From Pseudomonas paralactis (GTDB lineage: Bacteria; Pseudomonadota; Gammaproteobacteria; Pseudomonadales; Pseudomonadaceae): a DNA stretch of 64,000 bases. The stretch covers positions 806,001 through 870,000 of the forward strand of contig NZ_JYLN01000001.1 of NCBI RefSeq assembly GCF_001439735.1. The letters are read 5' to 3'. Below the pieces are notes generated by a model. That model had not been told where the DNA came from and made no database searches. It saw nothing but the letters and a program-made list of their open reading frames with translations. Within the stretch, counting starts at the first letter, position 1. Each line of letters starts with the position of its first letter. Both the position numbers and the translations under genes were made by a program. Shown here in pieces: positions 1-9,189 of this stretch.

Positions 1-1
1 G

Positions 2-373
2 CTGTCGGTGGTGCTGACCTTCGTGGTGGTACTGATTGCCGCCATCAGCCTGTTCAGCCACAAATTGGGGCTGGAGCGCGGCTTGTCGGTGGCGCTGTTC
101 CCGATGGTGATCCTGACCATGACCATCGAACGCCTGTCGATTACCTGGGAAGAACGCGGCGCCAACCATGCGCTGAAAGTTGCGATTGGCACCCTGTTCG
201 CTGCCTCCCTGGCGCACCTGATCATGAGCGTGCCGGAGCTGGTTTACTTCGTGTTCACCTTCCCGGCGATCCTGCTGATCCTGGTGGGCTTCATGCTGGC
301 CATGGGTCGTTATCGCGGCTATCGCCTCACCGAGCTGGTGCGTTTCAAGGCATTCCTGAAGGCTGACTCCTGA
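2..373 (+). CDS. C-terminal part of a UUP1-type inactive transglutaminase / 7TM membrane protein (5' truncated by window)
   Basis: The frame is open from the first bases of the window, so only the last ~124 residues are present. They form several hydrophobic helices (for example FVVVLIAAISLF and FPAILLILVGFMLAMG) and end in a short basic cytoplasmic tail. The stop codon overlaps the ATG of the RimK-like ATP-grasp gene (TGATG). In Pseudomonas a large protein with an inactive transglutaminase domain fused to seven membrane helices commonly precedes such a ligase, and this end fits. The assignment rests on the neighbour and the membrane profile; the diagnostic N-terminal domain is outside the window. 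Confidence 0.7.
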   Translation: MSVVLTFVVVLIAAISLFSHKLGLERGLSVALFPMVILTMTIERLSITWEERGANHALKVAIGTLFAASLAHLIMSVPELVYFVFTFPAILLILVGFMLAMGRYRGYRLTELVRFKAFLKADS

Positions 374-1359
374 TGTTCGGCTTCTGGAAAACCTGGAAGG
401 CCCTGGAAGCGCGCGGGATCATGGGCATCAATCGGCGTAACGCCGACTACGTGCTCAAGTACAACAAGCGCAGCCTGTACCCGATTGTGGATGACAAGAT
501 CATCACCAAGGAACGGGCACTGGCCGCCGGCATCCATGTACCGGAAATGTACGGGGTGATCTCTACCGAGAAGGAAATCGACAAGCTTGACGAGATCATC
601 GGCGGGCGCAGCGACTTCGTGATCAAGCCCGCCCAGGGTGCCGGCGGCGACGGCATCCTGGTGGTGGCAGACCGCTTTGAAGGGCGCTATCGCACGGTGT
701 CCGGCAAGATCATCAGTCACGAAGAAATCGAGCACCAGATTTCCAGCATCCTCACCGGCCTGTATTCCCTGGGCGGCCACCGCGACCGCGCCCTGATCGA
801 GTACCGTGTGGTGCCCGACCAGATCTTCAAGAGCATCAGCTACGAAGGCGTGCCCGATATCCGCATCATCGTGCTGATGGGCTACCCGGTAATGGCCATG
901 CTGCGCTTGCCGACCCGCCAATCCGGCGGCAAGGCCAACCTGCACCAGGGCGCGATCGGCGTGGGCGTGGACCTGGCCACCGGTCTGACCCTGCGCGGCA
1001 CCTGGCTGAACAACATCATCACCAAGCACCCCGACACCACCAACGCGGTCGATGGTGTGCAACTGCCCAACTGGGACGGTTTCATGAAACTCGCCGCCGG
1101 CTGCTATGAGCTGTGCGGGCTGGGCTATATCGGCGTGGACATGGTGCTGGACCAGGAAAAAGGCCCATTGATCCTTGAGCTGAACGCTCGGCCTGGGCTG
1201 AACATCCAGATTGCCAACGATTGCGGCCTGACTCTGCGCACCCATGCGGTGGAGGCCCGACTGGAAGAACTCAAGACGGCCGGCGTGACAGAAACACCGG
1301 AAGAGCGTGTGAAGTTCGTGCAGGAAATGTTCGGCCATATACCGCCCGTGGAAGGCTGA
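373..1359 (+). CDS. Alpha-L-glutamate ligase-like (RimK-type) ATP-grasp protein
   Basis: A 328-residue ATP-grasp protein. Visible features are the nucleotide-binding segment VIKPAQGAGGDGI (residues ~84-97), the central stretch YEGVPDIRIIVLMGYPVMAM, and the C-terminal metal/ATP site ILELNARPGLNIQIAN (residues ~267-282). The family joins an amino acid to a carboxylate at the cost of ATP; the substrate is not known here. The ATG overlaps the stop of the upstream membrane protein by one base, so the pair is probably translationally coupled. It is likely a cytoplasmic enzyme working with the membrane transglutaminase-like partner. Confidence 0.85.
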   Translation: MFGFWKTWKALEARGIMGINRRNADYVLKYNKRSLYPIVDDKIITKERALAAGIHVPEMYGVISTEKEIDKLDEIIGGRSDFVIKPAQGAGGDGILVVADRFEGRYRTVSGKIISHEEIEHQISSILTGLYSLGGHRDRALIEYRVVPDQIFKSISYEGVPDIRIIVLMGYPVMAMLRLPTRQSGGKANLHQGAIGVGVDLATGLTLRGTWLNNIITKHPDTTNAVDGVQLPNWDGFMKLAAGCYELCGLGYIGVDMVLDQEKGPLILELNARPGLNIQIANDCGLTLRTHAVEARLEELKTAGVTETPEERVKFVQEMFGHIPPVEG

Positions 1360-1460
1360 TCCGGTCTTCGAACTGTCTATCCCCGACATCCCCTCTAGGA
1401 GCAAATCCTACAGGGGACTACAATCCCCCTCCCCCGCGCCACTGGCTGATCCACCCCCGC

Positions 1461-2804
1461 ATGTCGACCTGTTCCGTATACCCGTTGCCCTACCGGGCCA
1501 ATCCCGCCGAGTTCTTTGCGGTCATTCGCCACGCCCCTGGTGCGGTACTGCTCGACAGCGGCCGCCCGATGGCTGTTCGCGGCCGGTATGACCTGCTCAG
1601 TGCCTGGCCCGAAGCGACCCTGACGGTAGGGCCGGACGAAAGTGGCGGTGATTTCCTGCAACGCTTGCGCAAGAACCTGACGCAGTTGGGCCAAGCGACA
1701 TTGCCTGACGGCTATGACTTGCCGTTTGCCGGTGGTTTGATCGGTTACCTGAGCTATGACTTTGGTCGGCACCTGGAGCAGGTTTCACACTTGGCCGTGG
1801 ACGATTTGCATCTGCCCGATGCGCGCTTCGGGCTCTATGCCTGGGCGCTGGTCAGCGATCACCAGGTGCAAACCAGCCAGTTGGTCTTTCACCCTGGGCT
1901 GGCCGACAGCGAGCGGCAACGCTTGATCAGCGTGTTCAGTCAGGCTGATGGCGGCGTGCCGACGACCTTCAAGCTTCACGGCCCCATGGCCCCCGACCTC
2001 AGCGCCGAGGCTTATCACCAGGCCATCATTCGCATCCAGGATTACATCCAGGCCGGCGACTGCTACCAGGTCAACTTTGCCCAACGCTTTCGCGCGCAGT
2101 GCATCGGCGATCCATGGGCAGCCTACTGCGCGCTGCGCGAAGCCTGCCCGACGCCGTTTTCCGGGTTCCAGAGTCTGCCCGATGACGGCGCGGTGCTGAG
2201 CCTGTCGCCGGAACGCTTTGTGCGCATCAGCGAGCGCCAGGTGGAAACCCGCCCGATCAAGGGCACCCGCCCTCGCGGTTTGACACCGCAAGAGGACGCC
2301 GCCAACGCCGCCGAGTTGCTCGCCAGCCCCAAGGACCGCGCAGAAAACCTGATGATCGTTGACCTGCTGCGCAATGACCTCGGCCGCAGCTGCCGCATCG
2401 GCTCAGTGAAAGTGCCGGAGCTGTTCAGCCTGGAAAGCTACCCCAACGTGCACCACTTGGTGAGCAGCGTCACCGGCGAATTGGCCGACGACAAAGACGC
2501 CCTCGACCTGATTGCCGGCAGCTTCCCCGGCGGCTCCATCACCGGCGCGCCGAAGATTCGCGCCATGCAGATCATCGACGAGCTTGAGCCCACCCGCCGC
2601 GGGTTGTATTGCGGCTCGCTGGTGTACCTGGACGTGCGCGGCGAGATGGACAGCTCCATTGCCATCCGCAGCTTGCTGGTCAAGGACGGGCAGGTGTGTT
2701 GCTGGGGCGGCGGTGGGATTGTGGCGGATTCAGAGTGGCAGGCGGAGTATCAGGAATCGTTGACGAAGGTGCGGGTGTTGTTACAGACATTGGAAAGTTT
2801 GTAG
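1461..2804 (+). CDS. pabB: Aminodeoxychorismate synthase component I
   Basis: A 447-residue chorismate-utilising enzyme that aminates chorismate to 4-amino-4-deoxychorismate for folate synthesis, using ammonia from a PabA subunit. The motif PIKGTRPRG, with lysine where anthranilate synthase has alanine, identifies PabB rather than TrpE. The family signatures MIVDLLRNDLGR and FPGGSITGAPKIRAMQ follow, with the C-terminal WGGGGIVADS. The start at ATG 1461 gives the usual N-terminus (SVYPLPYRANPAEFF); the open frame runs further upstream but that part lacks coding character. thrH lies convergently downstream. Confidence 0.95.
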   Translation: MSTCSVYPLPYRANPAEFFAVIRHAPGAVLLDSGRPMAVRGRYDLLSAWPEATLTVGPDESGGDFLQRLRKNLTQLGQATLPDGYDLPFAGGLIGYLSYDFGRHLEQVSHLAVDDLHLPDARFGLYAWALVSDHQVQTSQLVFHPGLADSERQRLISVFSQADGGVPTTFKLHGPMAPDLSAEAYHQAIIRIQDYIQAGDCYQVNFAQRFRAQCIGDPWAAYCALREACPTPFSGFQSLPDDGAVLSLSPERFVRISERQVETRPIKGTRPRGLTPQEDAANAAELLASPKDRAENLMIVDLLRNDLGRSCRIGSVKVPELFSLESYPNVHHLVSSVTGELADDKDALDLIAGSFPGGSITGAPKIRAMQIIDELEPTRRGLYCGSLVYLDVRGEMDSSIAIRSLLVKDGQVCCWGGGGIVADSEWQAEYQESLTKVRVLLQTLESL

Positions 2805-2817
2805 GGCCTGTACCGGC

Positions 2818-2896
2818 CCTATCGGGGGCAAGCCCCCTCCCACCTTCGACCGCGCCGCGATCAAAGGTGGGAGCTGGCTTGCCTGCGATGGGGCAA
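2818..2896. repeat. REP pair (GTGGGAG family)
   Basis: Two inverted copies of a Pseudomonas REP-like palindrome (gggcaagccccctcccacc and ggtgggagctggcttgcc) face each other in the gap between the convergent pabB and thrH genes. A related pair lies at 7192-7258 and another at 9082-9175. The position suggests it may also help to terminate both transcripts. Confidence 0.8.
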
Positions 2897-2914
2897 TCAG
2901 TCGCGCCGCATAAC

Positions 2915-3532
2915 TTACAGGCTCAACTGCCGATTCGACGCCTTGATAAACTCTTTCTTCAAGTCTTCAAAGGTGTGCACCGCCGGGAACTGCGGGAATT
3001 CGCGAATCACATTGTCCGGCGCATGGAACAGAATCCCACGGTCCGCTTCCCCCAGCATGGTGGTGTCGTTGTAGGAGTCACCGGCAGCGATCACGCGGTA
3101 ATACAGGCTTTTGAACGCCAAAACCGACTGGCGCTTAGGATCTTTCTGACGCAACTGGTAGCTCACCACCCGGTCGTTTTCATCAGTGATCAATCGGTGG
3201 CACAGCAACGTCGGGAAACCTAACTGGCGCATCAATGGTTGGGAGAACTCGTAGAAAGTGTCGGACAGGATCACCACCTGGAAGCGCTCGCGCAGCCAGT
3301 TGACGAATTCGACAGCACCGTCCAGCGGTTTGAGCGTGGCGATCACCGCCTGGATATCGGCCAGCTTGAGCCCGTGCTCATCGAGGATGCGCAGGCGTTG
3401 CTGCATCAGCACGTCATAGTCGGGAATGTCGCGGGTGGTGGCACGCAGGGATTCAATACCGGTTTTTTCGGCGAAGGCGATCCAGATTTCCGGAACCAGC
3501 ACCCCTTCCAGGTCAAGACAGGCAATTTCCAC
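2915..3532 (-). CDS. thrH: Phosphoserine phosphatase / homoserine phosphotransferase (HAD family)
   Basis: A 205-residue HAD enzyme. The nucleophile motif is DLEGVL (Asp7, Glu9), followed by ILSDTFYEF (motif II Ser/Thr region) and AAGDSYNDTTML (motif IV Asp pair). Length and sequence match ThrH, which dephosphorylates phosphoserine and can transfer the phosphate to homoserine, linking serine and threonine metabolism in the cytoplasm. It is convergent with pabB and divergent from cysH, the same company as in P. aeruginosa as far as I recall. The start ATG at 3532 gives the family N-terminus MEIACLDLEG. Confidence 0.93.
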   Translation of the reverse strand: MEIACLDLEGVLVPEIWIAFAEKTGIESLRATTRDIPDYDVLMQQRLRILDEHGLKLADIQAVIATLKPLDGAVEFVNWLRERFQVVILSDTFYEFSQPLMRQLGFPTLLCHRLITDENDRVVSYQLRQKDPKRQSVLAFKSLYYRVIAAGDSYNDTTMLGEADRGILFHAPDNVIREFPQFPAVHTFEDLKKEFIKASNRQLSL

Positions 3533-3681
3533 AAGACACTCCCATTGAATTTATTGGTTGAGCGGGCAAAAGGACTGCCGAACTCTAGCGACTCAAGCAC
3601 GCCGCCGCAACGCACGGCAGATTTTGATACCATCGCCGCCTATAGAGCGCTCAGCGCCACTGACCTGTAGGAACCGTCCTG

Positions 3682-4416
3682 ATGAACCAAGCCTTCGACG
3701 TCGTTGAACTCGCCACGACTTATGCCAACAAGTCTGCCCAGGACATTCTCAAGCTGGCGTTCAGCCAGTTCGGTGATGACCTGTGGATTTCCTTCAGCGG
3801 TGCCGAGGATGTGGTGCTGGTGGACATGGCCTGGAAGCTGAACAAGAACGTCAAGGTGTTCAGCCTCGACACCGGCCGTCTGCATCCGGAGACCTACCGG
3901 TTTATCGAGCAGGTGCGTGAGTTCTACAAGATCGACATCGAACTGATCTCGCCGGACCAGAGCAAGCTGGAACCCTTCGTCAAAGAGAAAGGCTTGTTCA
4001 GCTTCTATAAGGACGGCCATGGCGAATGCTGCGGTATCCGCAAGATCGAACCGCTGCGCCGCAAGCTCGCAGGTGTCAGCGCCTGGGCCACCGGCCAGCG
4101 CCGCGACCAGAGCCCCGGCACCCGCAGCCAGGTGGCGGCACTGGAAATCGACACGGCGTTCTCCACCCCGGAACGTACCCTGTACAAGTTCAACCCGCTG
4201 GCGCAGATGACCAGCGAAGAGGTGTGGGGTTATATCCGCATGTTGGAGTTGCCTTACAACAGCCTGCATGAGCGTGGGTTTATCAGCATCGGCTGCGAGC
4301 CCTGCACCCGCCCGGTATTGCCGAACCAGCATGAGCGCGAAGGCCGCTGGTGGTGGGAAGAAGCCACGCAGAAGGAATGCGGACTGCATGCGGGGAATAT
4401 CATCAGCAAGGCTTGA
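3682..4416 (+). CDS. cysH: Adenylyl-sulfate (APS) reductase
   Basis: A 244-residue PP-loop reductase that converts APS to sulfite in assimilatory sulfate reduction, with thioredoxin as electron donor. Visible are the nucleotide-binding [12 protein letters not shown], the motif [20 protein letters not shown], and two cysteine pairs, [10 protein letters not shown] (residues ~114-115) and GCEPCTRP (~205-208). The double pairs ligate a 4Fe-4S cluster and mark the APS-type enzyme rather than the cluster-free PAPS reductase. A REP doublet begins 22 bases after the stop. Confidence 0.95.
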   Translation: MNQAFDVVELATTYANKSAQDILKLAFSQFGDDLWISFSGAEDVVLVDMAWKLNKNVKVFSLDTGRLHPETYRFIEQVREFYKIDIELISPDQSKLEPFVKEKGLFSFYKDGHGECCGIRKIEPLRRKLAGVSAWATGQRRDQSPGTRSQVAALEIDTAFSTPERTLYKFNPLAQMTSEEVWGYIRMLELPYNSLHERGFISIGCEPCTRPVLPNQHEREGRWWWEEATQKECGLHAGNIISKA

Positions 4417-4437
4417 GCCTCTGATGCCACCGCCTCT

Positions 4438-4537
4438 GTAGGAGCGAGCTTGCTCGCGAAAAACTCACGGACGCCGCGTTTATTCAGGAAGCCCGCGTTA
4501 TCGTTGACGTTTTTCGCGAGCAAGCTCGCTCCTACAG
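4438..4537. repeat. REPIN doublet (GTAGGAGCGAGCTTGCTC family)
   Basis: Two inverted REP copies, each containing gagcgagcttgctcgcgaa or its complement, are separated by about 55 bases. The same doublet recurs at 53271-53370, 55255-55352 and 60171-60267. This is the typical layout of a non-autonomous REPIN, mobilised in trans by a RAYT transposase that is not in the window. Confidence 0.9.
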
Positions 4538-4906
4538 AAAGCGATATTTGCTTTTGGGCGGGATAAATCTTGTACACAACCTTGTAACCATAAGTGCCAT
4601 TTTTGTGTGCAACTTAATGTACAACGCACCAAAACGTAACATCTCCCTGCGCCAATGGCGCTGTCTATAAATAGCCCTGCAATTAACAAAAAAATAAATA
4701 CCTGTTCAAACGGTCAATTTATAGTATCTGTAATTCAATAAGTTATTCTCAATCCATATAAAAACGAAATTAGCCAAGATTTTCATATATCGAGAATTGG
4801 CACGCATATGGCTTAGGCAGAAGTACGCTTTGTATACAATCAATACAAAACCTACATACACTTTGCCATCCGCCGCTTTGCTGCAGATGCGCTGGAGCCT
4901 GCCGGA
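4538..4906. other. AT-rich intergenic leader of the NCS1 transporter
   Basis: No gene is supported here. The stretch from about 4560 to 4860 is clearly richer in A+T than the flanking genes and probably holds the promoter and regulator sites for the transporter-racemase pair. No operator could be identified by eye. Confidence 0.4.
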
Positions 4907-6436
4907 ATGCGTACAAGTCTCTCGAACACCCTCGCACTGGATCTGCCCTCCTCCCCATTAAACCCTGCGGCCGCAGGCCCCGGCCCGCTGGTACTCAGCC
5001 CGCGCCTGCACAACAAGGACCTGGCGCCCACCAAGGTCGAAGGTCGACGCTGGGGGCGCTACAGCATCTTTGCGTTGTGGACCAACGACGTGCACAACAT
5101 CGCCAACTATTCATTCGCCATCGGCCTCTATGCGTTGGGCCTGGGCGGCTGGCAAATATTGCTGTCTCTGGGGATCGGCGCGGCGCTGGTGTACTTCTTC
5201 ATGAACTTGTCGGGCTACATGGGGCAGAAGACCGGGGTGCCGTTTCCGGTTATCAGCCGCATCAGCTTCGGCATTCATGGGGCGCAGATTCCGGCGTTGA
5301 TTCGGGCGGTGATTGCGATTGCCTGGTTTGGGATCCAGACCTACCTGGCCTCGGTAGTTTTCCGCGTACTGCTGACCGCCATTCATCCAGGCTTTGCCGA
5401 TTATGACCACGACTCGATTCTGGGTCTGTCGACCCTGGGTTGGGCGTGTTTTGTGGCGATCTGGCTGGTGCAGTTGGTGATCCTCGCCTACGGCATGGAA
5501 ATGGTACGTCGCTATGAAGGCTTCGCCGGGCCGGTGATTCTGTTGACGGTGGCTGCGCTGGCCGGCTGGATGTACTTCCAGGCGAACGGGCAGATTGCCT
5601 GGTCGATCCGCGAGCCCCTGAGCGGCGGCGAGATGTGGCGCAATATCTTTGCCGGCGGCGCGCTGTGGCTGGCCATCTACGGCACCCTGATCCTTAACTT
5701 TTGCGACTTCGCGCGTTCATCGCCGTGCCGCAAGACCATCCAGGTCGGCAACTTCTGGGGCCTGCCGGTGAATATTCTGGTGTTCGCCGCGATTACCGTG
5801 CTGCTGTGCGGCGGCCAGTTCCAGCTCAATGGCCGGGTGATCGAAAGCCCGACCGAAATCATCGCAGCGATCCCCAACACCTTCTTCCTGGTGCTCGGTT
5901 GCCTGGCCTTCCTGATCGTCACCGTGGCGGTGAACATCATGGCCAACTTCGTCGCCCCGGCCTTTGTGCTGAGCAACCTGGCGCCCAAGTACCTGAATTT
6001 TCGCCGCGCCGGGTTGATCAGCGCCTTCGTCGCGGTGCTGATCCTGCCGTGGAATCTCTACAACAGCCCGCTGGTCATTGTGTACTTCCTCTCTGGCCTG
6101 GGCGCGCTGCTGGGGCCGCTGTACGGGGTGATCATGGTCGATTACTGGCTGATCCGTAAAAGCCAGGTGGACGTGCCGCAACTGTATAGCGAAGACCCCC
6201 AAGGCATTTATTACTACAGCCGAGGCGTGAATATGCGCGCCGTGGCGGCGTTTATTCCTGCGGCGGTGATCGCCATCTTACTGGCGCTGTTGCCGGGGTT
6301 TGCCAGCGTCTCGCCGTTTTCCTGGTTGTTTGGCGCAGGCATCGCCGGGTTGCTGTACCTGCTGATTGCCAAGCGTCAGCCGCACTACGCCGATGTCAGC
6401 GGCGAAAGCATCGCCGTCGATAACGTCAGTCATTAA
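4907..6436 (+). CDS. NCS1-family nucleobase/hydantoin:cation symporter
   Basis: A 509-residue inner-membrane transporter with about twelve hydrophobic helices. Characteristic NCS1 stretches include ALWTNDVHNIANYSFAIGLY (residues ~56-75), GVPFPVISRISFGIHGAQIP, NFCDFARSSPC and GPLYGVIMVDYWLIRKSQ. Family members import hydantoins, allantoin, uracil or thiamine-like compounds with Na+ or H+. The racemase gene starts 13 bases after the stop, which points to a hydantoin or allantoin-type substrate. No hydantoinase or allantoinase gene lies alongside, so the substrate is inferred. Confidence 0.87.
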   Translation: MRTSLSNTLALDLPSSPLNPAAAGPGPLVLSPRLHNKDLAPTKVEGRRWGRYSIFALWTNDVHNIANYSFAIGLYALGLGGWQILLSLGIGAALVYFFMNLSGYMGQKTGVPFPVISRISFGIHGAQIPALIRAVIAIAWFGIQTYLASVVFRVLLTAIHPGFADYDHDSILGLSTLGWACFVAIWLVQLVILAYGMEMVRRYEGFAGPVILLTVAALAGWMYFQANGQIAWSIREPLSGGEMWRNIFAGGALWLAIYGTLILNFCDFARSSPCRKTIQVGNFWGLPVNILVFAAITVLLCGGQFQLNGRVIESPTEIIAAIPNTFFLVLGCLAFLIVTVAVNIMANFVAPAFVLSNLAPKYLNFRRAGLISAFVAVLILPWNLYNSPLVIVYFLSGLGALLGPLYGVIMVDYWLIRKSQVDVPQLYSEDPQGIYYYSRGVNMRAVAAFIPAAVIAILLALLPGFASVSPFSWLFGAGIAGLLYLLIAKRQPHYADVSGESIAVDNVSH

Positions 6437-6449
6437 ACAAGGACTTTCC

Positions 6450-7178
6450 ATGCGTATCCTCGTGGTCAACGTCAACACCACCGAATCCATCACGGACACC
6501 ATCGCTCAGCAAGCACGGGCAGTGGCTTCACCGGGCACAGAGATTGTCGGGCTCACCCCGTACTTCGGCGCAGAATCGGTGGAAGGCAATTTTGAAAGTT
6601 ATCTGGCAGCCATCGCCGTGATGGATCGGGTCATGGCCTACGACCAGCCCTTTGATGCGGTGATCCAGGCCGGCTATGGCGAACATGGCCGTGAAGGCTT
6701 GCAGGAATTGCTCAACGTGCCGGTGGTGGATATCACCGAGGCGGCGGCCAGCACCGCGATGTTCCTGGGGCACGCCTACTCGGTGGTGACCACCCTGGAC
6801 CGCACGGTGCCGCTGATTGAAGACCGGCTGAAACTCGCCGGCCTCTACCAGCGTTGCGCTTCGGTGCGTGCCAGCGGCATGGCGGTGCTGGAGCTGGAAG
6901 AAGACCCGTTGGCAGCCATGGAGGCCATCGTGCACCAAGCGGAACTGGCCATCCGCGACGATAAAGCCGAGGTGATCTGCCTGGGCTGCGGCGGTATGGC
7001 CGGGCTGGACGAGCAGATTCGCCAGCGCACCGGGGTGCCAGTGGTGGACGGAGTGACGGCGGCTGTGATGGTGGCCGAGTCGTTGGTACGGTTGGGGTTG
7101 TCGACCTCCAAGGTCAGAACTTATGCGACACCGCGGCCAAAGAAGGTCATCGGCTGGCCGGGCAAGTTCGGGCGGTAG
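6450..7178 (+). CDS. Hydantoin/allantoin racemase (Asp/Glu racemase superfamily)
   Basis: A 242-residue cytoplasmic racemase. The N-terminus MRILVVNVNTTESITDTI, the first catalytic-loop region ITEAAASTAMFLG and the second-cysteine region ICLGCGGMAGLDEQI are typical of hydantoin racemases. The first catalytic position, usually cysteine, reads alanine or serine (EAAAS), as in some allantoin-racemase relatives, and should be checked. ATG 6450 was chosen because it lies 13 bases after the transporter stop behind an AAGGA-type site; the longer frame overlaps the transporter. The two genes form an operon for uptake and stereo-inversion of a ring ureide. Confidence 0.82.
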   Translation: MRILVVNVNTTESITDTIAQQARAVASPGTEIVGLTPYFGAESVEGNFESYLAAIAVMDRVMAYDQPFDAVIQAGYGEHGREGLQELLNVPVVDITEAAASTAMFLGHAYSVVTTLDRTVPLIEDRLKLAGLYQRCASVRASGMAVLELEEDPLAAMEAIVHQAELAIRDDKAEVICLGCGGMAGLDEQIRQRTGVPVVDGVTAAVMVAESLVRLGLSTSKVRTYATPRPKKVIGWPGKFGR

Positions 7179-7191
7179 ACCGATGCGCCTG

Positions 7192-7258
7192 CATCGCGGG
7201 CAAGCCCGGCTCCCACAGTGATCGCGACCCCATGTGGGAGCCGGGCTTGCCCGCGATG
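7192..7258. repeat. REP inverted pair (GTGGGAG family)
   Basis: Two arms of about 26 bases (7192-7217 and 7233-7258), complementary over essentially their whole length, flank a 15-base loop between the convergent racemase and lysR genes. This is the most regular REP pair in the window. Confidence 0.88.
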
Positions 7259-7283
7259 GCCACGACTCGATGTAAGGCCCTGC

Positions 7284-8207
7284 TCAGATGGCACTGAAGC
7301 GTTGAGCCAGTTTCTGCTCGGCGAACTGCTCAATAATGAAATCCACAAACGCCCGCGTCTTGCCCGGCAGCAATTTATGCTCGGCGTAGTAGATGGAAAT
7401 ATTGCCGTCGTCCACATACCAGTCGGGTAACACCCGCACCAACGCACCGCTATCCAGGAACGGCACCGCCATTGGCATGCTCACCAGCGCGATACCAAGG
7501 CCCTGGGCACTGGCGCAGCACGCGGCTTCGGAGTCGCTCATGGTCATCGCCGGTTTCAGCACTAAAGGGCTGTGCTCGCGCTCACGATGGGTCAGTTGCC
7601 ATGAACGCACCCGGCCAGTCTGCGGCGAGCGAATCAAGATGCCGAGGCAGTGCGACAGGTCGTCGGGCGCCAGAACCGGCAAGCGTCGCGACAGGTAATC
7701 CGGAGAGGCCACCAGCACCCGGTGCGCTGGGGTCAACTTGCGCGCTACCACGCCTTGGGGCAGCTCAAACCCGCCGCCAATGGCCGCATCGAAGCCTTGT
7801 CCGATCAGGTCGACCTGGCGGTTATCAAAATGCCAGTCCGGGCTGATATCCGGAAAGCGCCGCATGAATTCGCCCAGCAACGGCACCACGTACCGGTTAC
7901 CGAACACTGGCCCCATGCTGACCTTGAGCGTGCCTACCGGCCGCCCTTCGGCACTGGCCAGGTTGGCGACCGCATTCTGGATGGTGGTGAGGCTGCCGCT
8001 GACTTCCGCCAGAAACATTTTGCCGGCTTCGGTCAGCGCCAGGCGCCGAGTGCTGCGCTGAAACAGCCGCACACCGAGGCGCGCCTCCAACTTGGCAACG
8101 CTTTTACCCACCGCAGCCGGGGTCAGGCTCAGGTGCCGAGCAGCCTCGGCAAAGCTGCCACCCTCGGCGCTGCGCACAAAGCATTCGATACTGCCAAAGC
8201 TTTCCAT
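7284..8207 (-). CDS. LysR-family transcriptional regulator
   Basis: A 307-residue regulator. The N-terminal winged helix-turn-helix covers residues ~1-60 (FVRSAEGGSFAEAARHLS, then TPAAVGKSVAKLEARLG), followed by the substrate-binding domain with GTLKVSMGPVFGNRYVVP. It is transcribed divergently from an SDR gene across 107 bases, the usual LysR arrangement, so it probably controls that gene and itself. The ligand cannot be told from the sequence. Confidence 0.93.
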   Translation of the reverse strand: MESFGSIECFVRSAEGGSFAEAARHLSLTPAAVGKSVAKLEARLGVRLFQRSTRRLALTEAGKMFLAEVSGSLTTIQNAVANLASAEGRPVGTLKVSMGPVFGNRYVVPLLGEFMRRFPDISPDWHFDNRQVDLIGQGFDAAIGGGFELPQGVVARKLTPAHRVLVASPDYLSRRLPVLAPDDLSHCLGILIRSPQTGRVRSWQLTHREREHSPLVLKPAMTMSDSEAACCASAQGLGIALVSMPMAVPFLDSGALVRVLPDWYVDDGNISIYYAEHKLLPGKTRAFVDFIIEQFAEQKLAQRFSAI

Positions 8208-8314
8208 ATCGCCCCACTCTAAACTTTTGGTTTACACAGACTATAGCAACCACGGGCTACCGAGCTGCGCGGGTGAGGTCGATACTCGCTCCATCAACTA
8301 CCTCGGAGATCGAA

Positions 8315-9061
8315 ATGACCACACATAACCTCACCGGCAAAGTCGCCTTGATTCAAGGCGGTTCCCGCGGCATCGGCGCCGCCATCGTCAAGCGCCTCGC
8401 CGCTCAGGGGGCAGCGGTTGCCTTTACCTACGTCAGCTCGGCCGCCAAGGCTGAAACACTGCAGAACGAGGTGATCAGCGCAGGGGGGCAGGCTCTGGCG
8501 ATTCACGCCGACAGCGCCGATGCCACGGCGATTCGCGCTGCGGTCAACGCCACGGTCGAGGCGTTTGGACGCCTGGATATCCTGGTAAATAACGCTGGCG
8601 TGCTGGCCATCGCGCCGCTGGAAGCATTCAAGCTGGAAGACTTCGACCAGACCTTGGCGATCAACGTACGCAGCGTGTTTATCGCCACCCAGGAAGCCGC
8701 CAAGCATATGGGCGAAGGTGGCCGCGTGATCAATATCGGCAGCACCAACGCCGAGCGTATGCCGTTCGGTGGCGGCGGCCCTTATGCGATGAGCAAGGCG
8801 GCACTGGTCGGCTTGACCAAGGGTTTGGCGCGGGACCTGGGGCCACGGGGTATCACCATCAACAACGTGCAGCCTGGGCCGGTGGACACCGACATGAACC
8901 CGGCGAACAGTGATTTTGCCGAAAGTCTGATCGGGTTGATGGCGGTAGGTCGGTATGGGCATGTGGAGGAGATTGCCAGTTTTGTGGCGTATCTGGCCGG
9001 GCCGGAAGCGGGCTACATCACCGGCGCCAGCCTGACCATCGATGGCGGTTTCAGCGCCTGA
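8315..9061 (+). CDS. SDR-family NAD(P)-dependent oxidoreductase
   Basis: A 248-residue short-chain dehydrogenase. It shows the cofactor motif GGSRGIG (residues ~13-19), NNAG (~90-93), the catalytic region INIGSTNAER with YAMSK (Ser, Tyr and Lys present), and the C-terminal GYITGASLTIDGGFSA. ATG 8315 with the upstream purine-rich CGGAGATCGAA is the best start. The family oxidises or reduces alcohol/carbonyl groups; the substrate is unknown. The divergent LysR gene is the likely regulator. Confidence 0.92.
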   Translation: MTTHNLTGKVALIQGGSRGIGAAIVKRLAAQGAAVAFTYVSSAAKAETLQNEVISAGGQALAIHADSADATAIRAAVNATVEAFGRLDILVNNAGVLAIAPLEAFKLEDFDQTLAINVRSVFIATQEAAKHMGEGGRVINIGSTNAERMPFGGGGPYAMSKAALVGLTKGLARDLGPRGITINNVQPGPVDTDMNPANSDFAESLIGLMAVGRYGHVEEIASFVAYLAGPEAGYITGASLTIDGGFSA

Positions 9062-9081
9062 TTTTTGCAGAACCGCAACCC

Positions 9082-9175
9082 AAATGTGGGAGCGGGCTTG
9101 CTCGCGAAGGCGGTGTGTCAGTGCAGCATCTGTCACTGCACTACCGCTTTCGCAGGCAAGCCAGCTCCCACATTT
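9082..9175. repeat. REP pair (GTGGGAG family, imperfect)
   Basis: Inverted copies (aaatgtgggagcgggcttg and caagccagctcccacattt) with a short internal palindrome between them occupy the gap between the convergent SDR and HAD genes. The first arm mixes features of the two REP families in the window. Confidence 0.8.
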
Positions 9176-9189
9176 TTGACCACGCGGGG

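Noticed and set aside
319-1404. 361-residue ORF antisense to the ATP-grasp gene
   Set aside because: GC-rich third-position shadow; the plus-strand frame carries the ATP-grasp motifs.
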